In this document: piece after piece, positions 47,266-61,985 of the stretch | Position numbering within the stretch: the first letter of the stretch is position 1 | How the letters are laid out: each line of letters starts with the position of its first letter | From: Conus ventricosus | Lineage: Eukaryota; Mollusca; Gastropoda; Neogastropoda; Conidae | DNA: 64,000 bases | Assembly (NCBI GenBank): GCA_018398815.1 | Contig: CM031620.1 | Coordinates: 68,564,516 to 68,628,515 of the forward strand | Direction: 5' to 3' | Notes under the pieces: model-generated | Database searches by the model: none | What the model was told of the DNA's origin: nothing | The model's input: only the letters and a program-made list of their open reading frames with translations | Program-made: the position numbers and the translations under genes

Positions 47266-47466
47266 CTGCAACACCTTCCAGTTCCTCTACACACCTTTCC
47301 TGCTCCCCCTTCCCCTAGGGATGTGAACTGAATGCCTCTTTCTTTCTTCGCCAGACAATATCAACCTGCAACACCTTCCAGTTCCTCTACACACCTTTCC
47401 TGCTCCCCCTTCCCCTAGGGATGTGAACTGAATGCCTCTTTCTTTCTTCACCAGACAGTATCAACC
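47266..47466. repeat. ~100-bp tandem duplication
   Basis: Two near-identical copies starting 'ctgcaacaccttccagttcc', the second at about 47366. One change is visible (cgccagacaata versus caccagacagta). Confidence 0.93.
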
Positions 47467-48077
47467 TGCACATGTTTGAAAGAAGTGGGAAACTGGAAAA
47501 GGCGCAGCTTTAGACAACTGTTTCAGGTACATGGAATGTTCACTTCACACGATGTTGAACAGTGTTAAACCAAAAGGCACTCACTTCGCAGCTGACAGCC
47601 ATCCCCAGGCTCACATTTTGGAGATGACAAACTTCTCACTTTGACATGAACTATACAGCATGCTGTCGCTCAATGTGAAAAGATGTTGAATGCTGAGCTA
47701 GGCACACATTTTGATAACTCTTTCATATGCACAACACCCCTTACACTGTTATCACATTAGAGGAAGATATGGAAAAACTGAAAAAGGCACACATACGCAT
47801 TTCCTTCAGTTTTCACTCAGGATTATGACTCATGGTTATGCATGAACGAAACTGTTTTTACCAGAAGAAACAGACCTTAACATGTTATCTAATGAAAACA
47901 TCATTGTATGGCATACGAGTCAAGAACAGATCATCTTCTGACCACGAAAACATCACTTCTGTTCACAGACTGGTCTATTGGCCTTGTTTGATTTCCTGTT
48001 TCTGATCATGACTGTGCCTCTCTGAGCAACACTCGCATGGCATGTCATAACCATGGTGCCTGAAAGTGGTTAATGAC
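47467..48077. other. Unique non-coding sequence
   Basis: No gene or repeat recognised. Confidence 0.5.
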
Positions 48078-48180
48078 CTGCACAAGCTAACGAGACTCCA
48101 AGCAGGGCCAACAGAGGCAACTGAGGTGATACAAGCTAACGAGACTCCAAGCAGGGCCAACAGAGGGCAACTGAGGTGAG
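48078..48180. repeat. ~50-bp tandem duplication
   Basis: Two copies of 'acaagctaacgagactccaa', 'gcagggccaacagaggcaac', 'tgaggtga'. Confidence 0.92.
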
Positions 48181-50300
48181 ATATTTACATCCTGCCCCTT
48201 TTACATCTTTAAAATTGTATGCACCTTGTTTCTGGCCTCAACATACAGTGCGACACACAATGAGCTGAAAATCATTGATCAAACAGTCCGTAAATCACAC
48301 TGTTGTACATGACCCATCCTAAGTTCACATCAGATCTGAAATTAAAACATGTCACACATGAAAGAGATGTCAAAATCAGCTCCCAAGACAACAGACCCAG
48401 ATCTCCCAAGACATCATACACAGAACATACACATTGCTGAAACAATCACCAGCACTGAACAAATCAAACGGACAATCGGTGAAAACATGGTTATGCTGTA
48501 GTCTTCATTGGCACCACTGTGTAATTGGAAGTAAAAGAGAAGCATTGTCAATTTGATTTTTCCTGCAACACCGGTTGGTCTACTTTCCATTGAAAATATT
48601 ATGCACCTCCTTTGTTCTAAATTCAGTACGTTCTGATGACTCTTTTAGCCTCTAATCATTTTCCTGTACATTTTCACAGCATTGCCAGTTTTCCAGTGTA
48701 GTTTGCTTCGTAAATCAGTGATAACTGATAAACACCATTTTGTTCTTGAAGTAAACCCACCAAATAAGTCTGAGATAGACCTGAAAGCCAACATGAACTA
48801 ATCGATACAACACACTCTCCAAAACATGTTTTCTTTACATGTTCCATTTCACAAGAGATGGTAAAGATTTTGCACTTGCACCTAATTAAAAAAAACAACA
48901 ACTCATTATTGCAACTAAATGGACTTGCTGAAACGGGGTATGGCAGGTTAAAATTTAAGGGAAAAAAAAGATGAAGCAGGCCTGAATATTTGACAGATAA
49001 AATGTAGATCTGATGCAATGAGAACTTTCTGACCAACACATAAAAATTGTTTCAAAATACAGATCTGGGCAATGAGAACATTCTGACCCAACGTATCAAA
49101 ATTATCTCAAAACAGAGATCTGGCACAATGAGAACATTTTGACCGACATGTAAAAAAAATCCATTTGTCTATTTCCAATGTAGAAAAAAGTTTTCTTATC
49201 TTAAAAACAACAACAAAACAAAAGCAAGATGCAAAACTGTCAACATCACACCAGGCTACTCAATAGTAATTTCTTTGTCTCTAAAATTTACTTGAAAAAA
49301 AAAAGGAAAAAAAAAGGACTGAACATTTGTGTTCCTCAGTTCCTCACTTCTAACTAGCATATCAATAAAGACTGTCCACAATCACAAGACCAAAAGGAAA
49401 ACAACCACAAGTAGACGAGAACTATGATAAAGAAAAAGAAAAATGCTGAATAATGTGACAAAGAAACCAACACAGGACAATAGGTGTTTCAACCGTCATG
49501 CCTTCTAGTTCTACAATCATAAACCCAAGTCTGAAAGGTGCACCGAAAGATCATTTCACAATCAAACTTGGCTAGAATTCTGACTGAAGCAATGGAATAC
49601 AAAATTACAAGGTGCAGGGGAAGTTGAAGATGAGCAATGAGCCTTCTCCTTGCCCCAGAAACACTGCTCTAGAGAGCTCAAAGCACATGTGAATCAAAAA
49701 TGGTTAGGTGGGTTTTTAAAATTTATACACTAGGCAACAGTGGTAAAAGTGCTTTCTTTCCAACCATTACTGTCATCTACACTATCATTTGTTTTTATCA
49801 GTCAAGCAGGGAAAACCATAAATGAAACATGCAAACAAATAAATGTATTCATGCACTATTATCCACACTTCATAAATATGCTTCCATTATCATGGTCCTT
49901 AATCGCTACAAAGGAAACTGACAATGAAGAAAAAGCTACTAATACTCTTTTTTAAACAAGATCTGACTGCGTCAAATTCTGTCAGGAAAACCATTACTCC
50001 ATTTCTGCTCATGATGACAACTCCCCCCCCCCCCCCCCCCCCCCTCCCCCCGTTCCCACTTTTCACCCTCATCTTCCATCTTCCTTCCTTTAAAAAAAAA
50101 AAAAAAAAAAAAAAAGCATTTAAAATCTGATAAATCCTGAAATTAGAAAAAGAGAAGGGGGAGGGGGAGATGGACATCCCACACAAACTAACACACACAC
50201 ACACACACACACCCACACACACACAACACACAACACCACACACACACGCACACATACACACACACACACACACCACAAATAAAACATGTATAGTCTGGTA
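48181..50300 (-). other. Downstream flank of the TMEM169-like gene
   Basis: Contains a diverged three-unit ~55-bp repeat at about 49005-49160 ('caatgagaacattctgaccc'), a poly-C at about 50022-50048, a poly-A at 50092-50115 and CA runs at 50190-50272. Part of it probably belongs to the 3' UTR of the minus-strand gene. No protein-coding exon was found. Confidence 0.5.
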
Positions 50301-50937
50301 TCAACTTCTGTCAGGAAAAGCGTCACTTTCATCCAAGATCACAATTTCATAGGGTGAGCACTGTGGAAGTCGGATACAGTTACAAAACCAGCATAAAACC
50401 CTTTCTCCAAGTCTCGAATCTCAAACAGCCATGTGTCCAGGAACCAAGAAATCTGCACACCACACCCGCATACAGCCCAATTCCAAGCGATGTCAACGGA
50501 GCCCAAAATGGAAAGCTGAGAATGAGAAGTGGGCAGAAGAAGATCTTGTGCCACACCGTCTTCTCCTCGCTGAAGTAGACATAAAAATTGTACCAGGTCA
50601 TAGCACTGAAGTAGAAGGACACACAGACAGAAGAAATGAAGGCAAGTGGCAGGAAGAGAAGGGAAAGGCATGTCACATGCAGACCTTTGTCTGTTCCACA
50701 GGAGCACTGTCGCGATGACTGTGCCTCTCGGCTGGTTAGACGGCGCAGCTCCACATCAGTCAGTTCCAGTTCTACATCCACTGGAGAGCCTAGCTGATCC
50801 CCTCGCTTTACTGTGCCCGTCATTGTCACTGTCTGCCCCGATCGGTTTGGAGGTCGACGTTTGGCTAGTGGACGTGTCAGTTCCAGCCATTCAGCTTTCT
50901 CTTCTTTGTTGGCTACCTGAGGTTGTGTCTCACCCAT
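50301..50937 (-). CDS. TMEM169: TMEM169-like transmembrane protein, terminal exon, two frame breaks
   Basis: About 212 codons on the minus strand match the conserved C-terminal two-thirds of the TMEM169 family. These are two-pass membrane proteins, with cell-surface trafficking roles proposed in vertebrates. Landmarks are TVTMTGTVKRG (residues 37-45), first membrane span about 86-110, the signature TWYNFYVYFSEEKTVWHKI (114-132), second span about 133-160 ending GLYAGVV, then ISWFLDTWLFEIRDLEKGF and LPQCSPYEIVILDES before a TGA at 50301-50303. The last two parts lie in two other frames. The first break, near 50455-50462, looks like two extra bases (TG); the second, near 50390, like one missing base. 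With the family order preserved, sequencing error is likelier than a pseudogene. The frame is open upstream of ATG (50937) to a tttttttcaag acceptor at about 50957, so earlier exons may add an N-terminus. Confidence 0.88.
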
Positions 50938-50956
50938 GTTGAATTCACTTGATACC

Positions 50957-52715
50957 CTTGAAAAAAAGAAAGAAGAACATAATCAAAACACACACACACA
51001 CAGACACAGACACACACACAAATATCTAAATGAATAAACCAAAACCAGAACGAGAGTTTGAAAAAAGAAATGAAAACATCTGAGAAAGAAACCCAGACTC
51101 TGCACGTATATCATGCCCTGTAAGCATAACCATATTCAGAACAAATTATGTCATCTGTCACATACTGTTATATTTGTTTTTCATTCAATATTTTATGTTA
51201 AAAAAATTGTGGGAACATTCTGTGTTGTACATGGTTTGACAAAGAAATCAGTGAAAATAATTCATGGTCTGTAGCCAAGGCAAACTGGCTGATGGTTTAT
51301 TTGACGAATGTAAAGTTTGATCTTCCAAGTCTAAGCAGGTCACTATTTCCTTTGATAGGTAGATAACGAATCTGATGTAAGGAAGGTAATGAATCCGATG
51401 TAACCTGTTTCTGTGATGCTGATGAGTGCCTGCAGTGCGTCTATCAGGGGCATTCTGCTGGACTGTCTGGGGTATTCCAATCCACATCTGACCCATGGGT
51501 TAAAATGTCTGTATCATGTAAGAAGATGCTTTTATCAATCTTTTTCTACAGACGACAAGTATTTCAATTCCAGATGTTGCAGGTAAAATGAGCCTACTTA
51601 CATCCCCTAGTTTGTTGTTTTTACTTTTGTCCATATGATTTCTACATCCTCTGAAGTGAATAGTTGTGTTGGCTCAGCAGAGATAAGTTTACTCACGAAA
51701 CATGAAGACACCACTTTTGGGAGCACTTTGTTCATTTCTGTATGGCATATAACTGAGAAGGATTATTTCGCTGGACGTCACTGCATCTCTTGCAGATGGA
51801 AGTCCTGGTTTTATTTGCTATAGCAATGATTAGGTCCAGATCTATTTCGTTGCAGAAAAAATGCTCCAAGTTCACAACATGCCTAGGGAACATACGTTGT
51901 TATTACAGTTCAACAAATGATCTTCAATTCTAATCTTTGAAAGAAAGAATTTTTGCATTTTGCACAATGTAGCCCAACGCAATTTGAAGCAATACAAACT
52001 TGTAGGCTAATACTAACAGTGAAGGTGTACACGCTCGTAAAGCAACATACTTTTGATTATCTTTCATCGTCTTTGTTTATAGCTCAACACGATCTATAGT
52101 CATTTAGGTCGACGCAAAGAGAGACCTGTGCAACAAGGCATTGCCGACCTCGCCGACCTGATCAACCGGGTGACCCACTGCCGCATCACTTCACTGATCA
52201 CATTCACACTGATTGAGCGCAACGAGCATACCATATAGGCCTACCTTTACTCCGTTCGTTCTGTTCTTTACACTGATGGGCAGCCAACCATAAACTGATA
52301 TTCAAAGGACAGTCTGTATGATGGTCACTTTAGCTCGTTCATCTTTTGTCATGAAGTATTGACGATTCAAAGCAGACGTCCTTGATTGTGTTTATTTTGG
52401 TCAATCAAAGAAGTGTGAATATGCGCACGGTGAATGACACAGATTCTTTAGCTGCGGTCCCATATTAAGTAATCTTAAATGTGTCGGTCTTTGCTTACAA
52501 TGGTCAAGCATCAACTCGAAATACCACCAAGATGAGGTAAGTTCATTTGTGTTTTTGTTAAGTTGCAGGATTTCAGTGTAAATTGAACAGTGCCTTATCC
52601 TATTATCTAAATAGCCGATACTATATGTATAGTCAAACAGCACTGCGCCGAACTAAAAACTGGATCTGGAAGTAGATTCTATTAGGTTTTCTCTCCATAT
52701 GCCTGGTCTCACGGA
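50957..52715. other. Upstream of the TMEM169-like exon
   Basis: Intron or 5' flank on the minus strand. A GC-richer patch at about 52090-52250 (accgggtgacccactgccgc) could be a first exon or promoter region, without proof. A (CA)n tract lies at 50990-51020. No other gene recognised. Confidence 0.4.
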
Positions 52716-52719
52716 AGCC

Positions 52720-52917
52720 GATTTTGTTCATTAAAAAGTTGATGAGTGTATGAATAGTTCAAGAAAGATACACTATCCGTTGACGTTGAGGCGTAGATGA
52801 ATTAAGAAAAAAGTGATTGAAATAACAAACAAGAATAAAGAAACTGATTACAAAGAAGAAAAAAATCAGCACACGCAGACATAGAATAAGCGATCCTCCT
52901 ATTAGTCATCGAGAGAG

Positions 52918-52982
<65 letters not shown>

Positions 52983-53197
52983 GTTACATTCCTTTTGTAA
53001 AATATTAACATATAACAAGCTGCTAAGGATGATAATTAGACAACTACAATGCATCAATAACATCAACATTTTTAAAAACATTTTCATAATGTGGTTACAA
53101 AGCAAGACGAGAACAAACAGAACTACAATCAGTTATCAGTTGGCGACAATGAATTCCTAGCATCAATAATCATAACGCTTATTTATATTAGTTATGT

Positions 53198-53287
<90 letters not shown>

Positions 53288-53446
53288 TGTGTGTGTGTGT
53301 GACAGAGACAGAGACAGAGATGCCATCATAATCGTCCTCCCTCCTCCCCCCTTCTCCCTTTTTTTTTTCTTTCTTGAACTATTCATACACTACCCAAGAC
53401 CAGAATCATTAATTAAGTGACGATACGTCGATAAGCAGCCGTAAAT

Positions 53447-53513
<67 letters not shown>

Positions 53514-55030
53514 GAGAGATTGCATTTTCATTTTTCTTATCCAAAATATTACATGCTAAACATTACTATGGAATTTGAATAAAGAGCAACAATACATCAA
53601 AATAATCAACATTAATCAGGACACACATTTATCACCGTGTAGTTACAGTGCTTCAAGAAATCAAAAATGTTAGGACATCAATCAATTAGTGAGAAAGCAA
53701 CAATATAATCAGTGACCACAACATTCATTCATCATGATATAATTGCAATCATTAATAAAACCAAAGGCCAAGGGCAAACATTTCCCTTATTTATCATTAT
53801 CTGGTTTTAAAAAAATCAGTGGAAAGGAAGCGGCGTATCAGTTTAAATATGCAGCAAAACAGAAGGTGTGCCCTGGTATAATTATTTTATTTCCCCAATG
53901 GTAATGGTCTGCTGTGAAATGTGTTATTAGTTTTTCCCTGAAGGAATCTGCATTTTGAGTGCATCGGAAACGTAGTGGAAGTGAATTCCAAACCACACTA
54001 CCAGAGTAAGATAAGCTTGATTTAAATAGATCTGTTCTTGGTGTGGGAATACGGAATTTGGTTGAATCCTTAGAGCTTATGTTAAATTTAGATCGAAGAA
54101 TTTGTGGTGTTAAACCCGACGCAATTTTTTTGTATTAGCGTACATTTGTTGACAGCAAAAATTTCTTTTAGCGGAAGAGCTCCTGCTTCAGTGTAATCCC
54201 CTTCACTAAGACTTGACGATTTTAAATTAACTGCTGTAAGTGCTCTTTTGTAGACACTGGTAAGAGGTTTCATGGCATTAACACTAGCAGAATCAAATAG
54301 CGTTGAACAATAATTGATTGAAGAGAGAATATGTGCATGTAGGAATAGTTTCCTGGCATGAAGGTTTAAGAAATGCTTAACCCTGCACAGCTGATATATT
54401 TGGTTGGATATTGATTTACATAAACTGTGAAGGTGATAAGACCAAGAAATATTTTTTCAATATGTACGCCTAAAACTCGATGGCTATCCACTACTTCGGT
54501 TTCCTGATTATTGACAAAAACAGATGGAGACTGCGTGGTTGTGTTTGGTCTTCTTTGCCTTGTTGTTATCAGCATTAGTTTTGTTTCATTAGGATTCAGT
54601 GACATGTGATTTACATTGCACCAATCACTTAAGGTATCAGCATTCTTCTGTAATGAAGTGAAAACAGCTTCTAGGCCGGAGCTACTTGTATGGACAGTGG
54701 TATCATCGCAAAAGAGTTCACATGAATCCTCAATATGAAGAGGGAGATCATTTATATAAACTCATAACAGCAACGGGCCTAACACAGAACCCTGGGGTAC
54801 GCCACGTTGGATAGGTAGCCTCTCTGATGAATTGTTGTTGACACAAACGATTTGTTGACGGTCTTCTAGGAATGATGTGATTAGCTGAAAGATATTTCCT
54901 GTTATACCATTATGATAAAAGCTTCCTGCATTATAATTTGAGGTCAGTTACGTCAACAGCCTTTGCAAAATCAACAAACAGTGCGCCACAATATTTCTTT
55001 TCACTAATACTGGCTAGCCATTGATCTATT
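52720..55030 (-). pseudogene. CR1/Jockey-type LINE copy 1, RT remnant plus 3' UTR
   Basis: Minus-strand protein pieces in order: GALFVDFAKA (RT motif A), LEDRQQIV, QRGVPQGSVLGPLL (motif B), YINDLPLHIEDS, a CDD box in place of the usual F/Y-ADD, MSLNPNETKLMLITTRQRRP, and a thumb segment with LTSVYKRAL, SSLSEGDYTEAG and LPLKEIF down to about 53870. Stops (for example TGA just before VYINDL) and frameshifts show it is inactive. Below 53870 a 3' UTR of about 1.1 kb carries (GA)n at 53450-53512, (TG)n at 53202-53302 and (GA)n at 52922-52958. The 5' side ends in a GA tract at about 55030. Confidence 0.82.
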
Positions 55031-55061
55031 GAGAGAGAAGAGAGAGAGAGAGAGAGAAGAG

Positions 55062-55103
<42 letters not shown>
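55031..55103. repeat. (GA)n tract between the two LINE copies
   Basis: An interrupted GA repeat that separates the 5' side of copy 1 from the ATC tail of copy 2. Confidence 0.9.
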
Positions 55104-56410
<1,307 letters not shown>

Positions 56411-56581
56411 GAGTTTACAGCCCTTTCAGCTATGACAGTGAAGCGATCGCCCCTAGTTACTGAACCTGAGTGTGGACACAAAAAAACTGGTTTCGTTATA
56501 CACTAACTGAATATCAAAAACTCAGGACAAGCCCGGGCAGCAGACGCTATTTGGGGAGGAAGGAGAGGGGAATTGGGACTG

Positions 56582-56646
<65 letters not shown>

Positions 56647-57334
56647 TGTATTTCTAAATTGGGAGATAAGTATCGAGGAAGACAATCCCAACATGTACAC
56701 TTCATGGGCCATGTACCTGGGTTTTGAACATGTCCAAAGTTCAAAACGGTGAACTTTCCAAAGGGGTAAATAGCGAATAAGCAAATGTAACCAACTACTT
56801 GCAAGGTTTTAAAATCTGAGAAAAATAAACACAGAATCCCAACCTACACACTGATCACTGCATGGGCAAGGGGTACATGGTTTTCAAACATTTACTAAGT
56901 TGAAAACAGTGAAATTTCCCTGTTCTCTGTGAGGGTGACTCTTGAAACTACTGCTCTCTTCCCAAATAATTATAAGCTTTCTTCGAATTTCTATGTCTTC
57001 TTTAAATTTACATATTCATTTATTTCCTTATTATTCTATTCGTAGTTTCTACGATTCTACTGCACACTTTTTGTTTTCTTCACTGGTTGACAAGCTTTAA
57101 AAGGTTAAAGCCTTATAACCTAGTGGCCAGAAGGGCAGAAGGCCTGGAGTACGTCATGATGTACCGTGAACCCAAACCCTCTTCTTCTGCTGCTTTAACT
57201 TTCCTTGACCTGAACAAAGCACATATTCAGTCTGGGTGCTTAGTTTCAGCTTCCATTTCATCAAAGAAACATTCACTGCATGCGGACTGCTGCAGATACA
57301 CTACACCGTATCTGCTGAATTTTGAGACCACAAC
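56411..57334. other. Non-coding stretch with (GA)n
   Basis: A GA tract at 56582-56643. Two diverged copies of a ~120-bp motif ('aatcccaacatgtacac', 'gttttgaacatgtccaaagt') lie at about 56685-56770 and 56835-56925. No gene recognised. Confidence 0.6.
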
Positions 57335-57492
57335 ACGTGTGTGTGTGTGTGTTTGAGTGTGTGTGCATGCGCATGTGCATGTGTGATCTATGAGGTTGTG
57401 TGAGCATGTTTCTGCGTGCATGTATGTGCGCAGGTGTGTGTACATATATATGTGAATATCTGTATGTGCCTGTCTATACGGTCACACACACA

Positions 57493-57570
<78 letters not shown>

Positions 57571-57591
57571 TGTGCGCGCGCAAGCATGTCC

Positions 57592-57651
<60 letters not shown>

Positions 57652-57661
57652 AAGCATGTCC

Positions 57662-57735
<74 letters not shown>

Positions 57736-57806
57736 CTTTGTTTTTCAGAAACGAATATTCCGGAGATGACATAGGTATTACATATCAGAAACAAGAACAA
57801 CAACTA

Positions 57807-57856
<50 letters not shown>

Positions 57857-57880
57857 GCACGCACGCAATCACGCACGCAC

Positions 57881-57940
<60 letters not shown>

Positions 57941-57941
57941 T
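57335..57941. repeat. (TG)n and (CA)n complex
   Basis: TG runs at 57337-57363, 57497-57568, 57593-57649 and 57663-57733 are separated by copies of 'caagcatgtccttg'. Then come CA/CG runs at 57811-57858 and 57880-57939. The repeated spacer shows that a TG block plus its spacer was duplicated as a unit. Confidence 0.95.
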
Positions 57942-58229
57942 TAAGGACTCTCCACTTTACACACTTACATTCCTTTGATGCGCGCTTACTAGTGCACATA
58001 CGCTACCAGTAGAAACAGGGAGTCTGAAAGATGAAAAGTCATAATATTTTATTATCTCAATGTTCATGTGTTTTGGTCATTTGTGCCTGCCGTTGGAAAG
58101 GCTCAGTATGAGTCTGCCTCACTCTCTGACAGTCTTCGCAGTTTTGGCTTTGAGATTAGTCCAGGGTGCCTACAGAAGGTTTACAAGCCATGAAATCCGA
58201 CCGCATGATCGTCGTCGTCGTCGTAGGAC
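57942..58229. other. Unique sequence
   Basis: No recognisable features; an open frame from 58060 continues into the next entry. Confidence 0.4.
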
Positions 58230-58945
58230 CATACCTGCTGGGAGGTGGCATTACCAGCAGAAGGCGGGTGGCAGACAGGGGTGGGGCGGTGCCAACTACC
58301 TTTCTCGCACCAGCAGTGAGGACGGGCTAGCCTGTTGCCGGAGAACGGCTCTCGAGGTTGCGGGGCAGTTTGATGATGAGGCGCTGCCCTTCTGCGACTT
58401 CACCAATAACCTGCACGACTAGCAAGACCCTCCTTTTGGGTGGCGGGGAGGATGGGAACGCTCCCTAAGGGCGCAGAGTGAACACCAATCTACATGCAGC
58501 GACTTGGCGACTTCCTGCACGTTTCTTGAGTTGGTCTCACGTTGCGCAAGACCATCGCCACTCAGCACGAAGATTGCCGCCCGGTAGCTCTGACAACGGC
58601 CTTGGAGGGAGGGCCACAAAGAAGAACAGCATCGACAATCTACGAACGAACAACTTGTAGCAATGACAATGGGACCAGCCTTTGTCGCCGGGAGATGGCT
58701 CTCGAGGCTATGGAACACTTCGATGACGAGGCGCTGCCATTTTGCGAGGGCTGCACAACCAGCCAGGCCCTCCCTTTGGCTTATGGGGTGGGTGGGAACA
58801 TACCCATGAGCGCAAAGTGGACGTGCAGCGACCTGGAGACTTCTATCTTTTGTTTCCGGAGTCGGCCTCACGCGGAACAGGACCGTCGCCACTCAGCACG
58901 CAGACGGCAGCCCAGCGGCCCTGGAGATCCCATCAGCACGACTTA
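58230..58945 (+). repeat. GC-rich 350-bp tandem duplication, nature unknown
   Basis: Two diverged units offset by about 350 bp share ggctctcgagg, 'gatgatgaggcgctgcc', 'ccctcc..ttgg', 'tgcagcgac', 'cgccactcagcac' and others. Both units keep a related reading of 'Arg-x-x-Ala-Leu-Glu ... FDDEALPFC' in plus-strand frames (58060-58422 and 58542-58946), yet stops and frame changes separate them. It is far more GC-rich than its surroundings. I recognise no protein family; it may be a decayed mobile element or duplicated exon. Confidence 0.5.
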
Positions 58946-60705
58946 GCATAAAAGAAGCAAGATACTATCTATGAATGAACAACTTCACCCTCTTCTGCCT
59001 GAGGAAACCAACTACCTGTGTACCTCCTCCTGTCCGCAGATACAGACTCCGACCAAAAATGGTATGCCCTATGGGTGTACTATTTTTGCTCTGACCAAGC
59101 CTGCCAGCAATCAAAATCTGCCAGAAAAACGACTCTACGTGCTGCAGCTACCAACTTGTCCCTAAAAGATTTTGCTGCTTTTGTACTGTCTTCTTCTGTC
59201 AGCAGAACAGCAACGAGTGAGGCTGCGGGATACACACGGCAGTTGCTTGACAGTGGCATTTTTCGTCGGTGGGCACTGCAGTCATGAAAGATGGGCTGGT
59301 ACACCCATGGGAACGCTCTCGTGGTGGTTTTGTCATGTCACATCCAGTGGCCATCTCACAATGGCATCTGCCAGGGAGCAATTATGTCCCTTGACGTCGG
59401 GAATGCCCTATGCGTGCCTGCACCCAATGTGAACACACCGCAGGCTTCCAAGGGTGGTACAGCATTGCTCCCAGCTTGTTTGCTCGACAGTTGAGGACTG
59501 TACTTGTCTGGGTGCCACCCGCACCTTTTTCTTGTTATCTAGAAAGTATTGTTTTGTGCTTTTTGTGATGTCATTTCTTTGAAACATCTGAAGATTATAT
59601 ATTTACTTGAAAATCCGCTGGTCTGTTTCATGTATTAAATGCGCAGTTTTTATGCCTTGCTTTGTGTGTCCATCTGTATTTTGCCTTGTTTTGTGTTACG
59701 CTACTGTTTCATTTCCCGTGCTCGAGTATGATCCACCTTTAAATTAAAACAGGAAGTGTTTGACCTATGGTCCAGATACACACATTGGAATCCCCGGGCC
59801 CAAACTACATGAATAAAAAAATTATGATTATTTGTATTTATTTCTGTAGCACATTATTGGCATTTTCAATATTGAAAATACAAGAACACACTACAAAATA
59901 CGCTGTAACGTATGGAGAATTTTTGGCGATATTCGTTACTGGTTCAATGATGTGCCGCATCTGAACTGTCGGCATATGTTTTGGTCACGTGACATTTATG
60001 TTCATGTGACTCCAAGGCCGTATTGGTGTTGCAGCTGTTACAGTGTTTGCCACTGAGCCAGTTGAAATTTGCAGAATCTTTGATTTAGGTGAGTGCTGAA
60101 TTTCTATTTTACTGTTTCGCAGTATTGCTTAATGTTGCTTTTCAATCGCTTTCCTTTGCAAGTGCTAAAGAGGTCGAATTTTGATTGTGGACTGTTTCAG
60201 TGATTTGAAGTGCTACATGACATGATTGATCAACTGGTAGGCTACCACATGTGTGTAGAACAGCTTAGATATAGTCATGATTGCCATGGCAGAGTCCTGG
60301 CCGCACTCTTGACTGTAGCCAGTGTTTTGCCTACTGGAGATGAACTGTAAGTGCTGAACTGTAAATATCTTGCAGTACAAAGCAGACGACATTGACACAA
60401 CCGGGACTGTTGATTCCATACTCACTGCGAGTTTGCAGTCAAGTCAGATTGCGTGTTAAAAAAAGAAAAGAAAAAACATTGCTATTAAAAGAAAACATCG
60501 AGGTTTTGCACACATGAGTCAGAATAATTGTTGGACCGTGTGGAGCACATCAGGATAATTCAGATAACTTGAAGCACAAGGCATCTTACTTTGAACTTCA
60601 CGTCCCAAAGTAACCCCCACTCCAAAGTTTCTGAGGGGAGAAATCAGGATTCGCAGTGCACCACAGTTAATTGCTAACATTTTGATTCATAAATAGTTCT
60701 GTTGA
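58946..60705. other. Unassigned sequence, moderately GC-rich at first
   Basis: From 58950 to 59500 base composition resembles the preceding GC-rich block and several frames of 60-90 codons exist, none recognised. After 59500 the sequence is AT-rich and ordinary. Confidence 0.4.
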
Positions 60706-60707
60706 AA

Positions 60708-60763
<56 letters not shown>

Positions 60764-60850
60764 ACTGACTGAAACCAATTTATTATCAGATTAACTCAAG
60801 GTTGTACCACACACACACACACACACACACACACACCACACACACACACA
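60706..60850. repeat. (CA)n tracts
   Basis: CA runs at 60712-60761 and 60809-60850, with a ctgactgactg spacer. Confidence 0.95.
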
Positions 60851-61817
60851 TATTCATCAAAGACAAAATTGTAGTGGGCACAAACAGGGTTAGCCATAGA
60901 ACTCCCATAGCTTTGCAAAAGTGCTTCCCTCACAAAGACTGATCTGTGATGACTGTGCTAGTTATGTGTACCAACAAAGTGAAAAGACTGTCCAGACTTT
61001 GATTTACCCCAAATTTGGTTAACCAAAATTTCAGTCCATTGAATTTGAGGTAAAGTATATTCACTGTTAAAAGACAGGCCACTTGCATCTGATGCTGAAA
61101 GTTGAGAGTTGCTTGTTTGCTTACTCATCTATGCAGTGCATCAATCAATCATCATTATTGTCTTTAAAAAGAATGCTGTGAAGTTTTTGGCACATTCATA
61201 CAAACTACTATTACTAGTACTATACTTAAGATTAACAACAAGCAACATGAACACAGAAGAGAAGACATTTTTATGAATACGTTTTATGAATGTTTATGAC
61301 CATTGTAATGAAATCATAAAAGAGGTACATTATAAGTTTGATTTCCTTGTGCCATATGACAGAAAACAAACAGTCGGCTGCAGCATCTTGCTCTTGGCAT
61401 GGTTTATGAACCTGAAGGTAACACCTGAAAAGCACTATTAAGATAGCATTAACGCACATTGTAAGTTATAAAGTAAAGCAAGATTATTTACTGTCAGAAC
61501 ACTATGTTATAGACATTTTGCCTTCAGGCATATCATGATCAGAAATATTTCATTTTGAATCGGATCATAGAGGCATACAGAAACACATCACATGTGAATT
61601 GTGAAGCATATGCTATAATGGAGATCTTATCTGATCTCATGTTTAATGTGCAGTATAAAAGTAGATTTTTGACAAATTTACTTCTGTAAACACAACAAAA
61701 AACAAACAAGGGAGGCAATTTGCCAATTTGACTCGTGTGATGAATACATGCCACAGGGGGATGAAAGACAAACATTGATGAGAAAGGAGAGGAAAACTGT
61801 TTCTTTTGTTTTAAAAG
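60851..61817. other. Unique non-coding sequence
   Basis: No gene or repeat recognised. Confidence 0.5.
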
Positions 61818-61985
61818 GAATTTAAGTAAATCCGCCAGATAACAGCGACAAACAAATTACAAGACAAAACATGATGCGTTTCAACCTGTTAAGTCATCTT
61901 CAGGCAAGATAAACAACAATCGGGACAATGAAAACGAAGAACGAGGAATTACTTATCTTCTCAAATTTGGCGCAAGATGGACATT
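61818..61985. mobile_element. Half-copy of the foldback family
   Basis: Matches the left arm and centre of 31325-31604: 'acaagacaaaacatgatgcg', then 'tttcaacctgttaagtcatc' and 'ttcaggcaagataaacaaca', followed by 'gggacaatgaaaacgaa'. No right arm is found nearby. It is more diverged than the two arms of the first element are from each other. Confidence 0.7.

Noticed and set aside
52088..52250. GC-rich patch upstream of the TMEM169-like exon as a promoter or first exon
   Set aside because: Position is suggestive but no start codon context, splice donor or core promoter element was clear enough to annotate.
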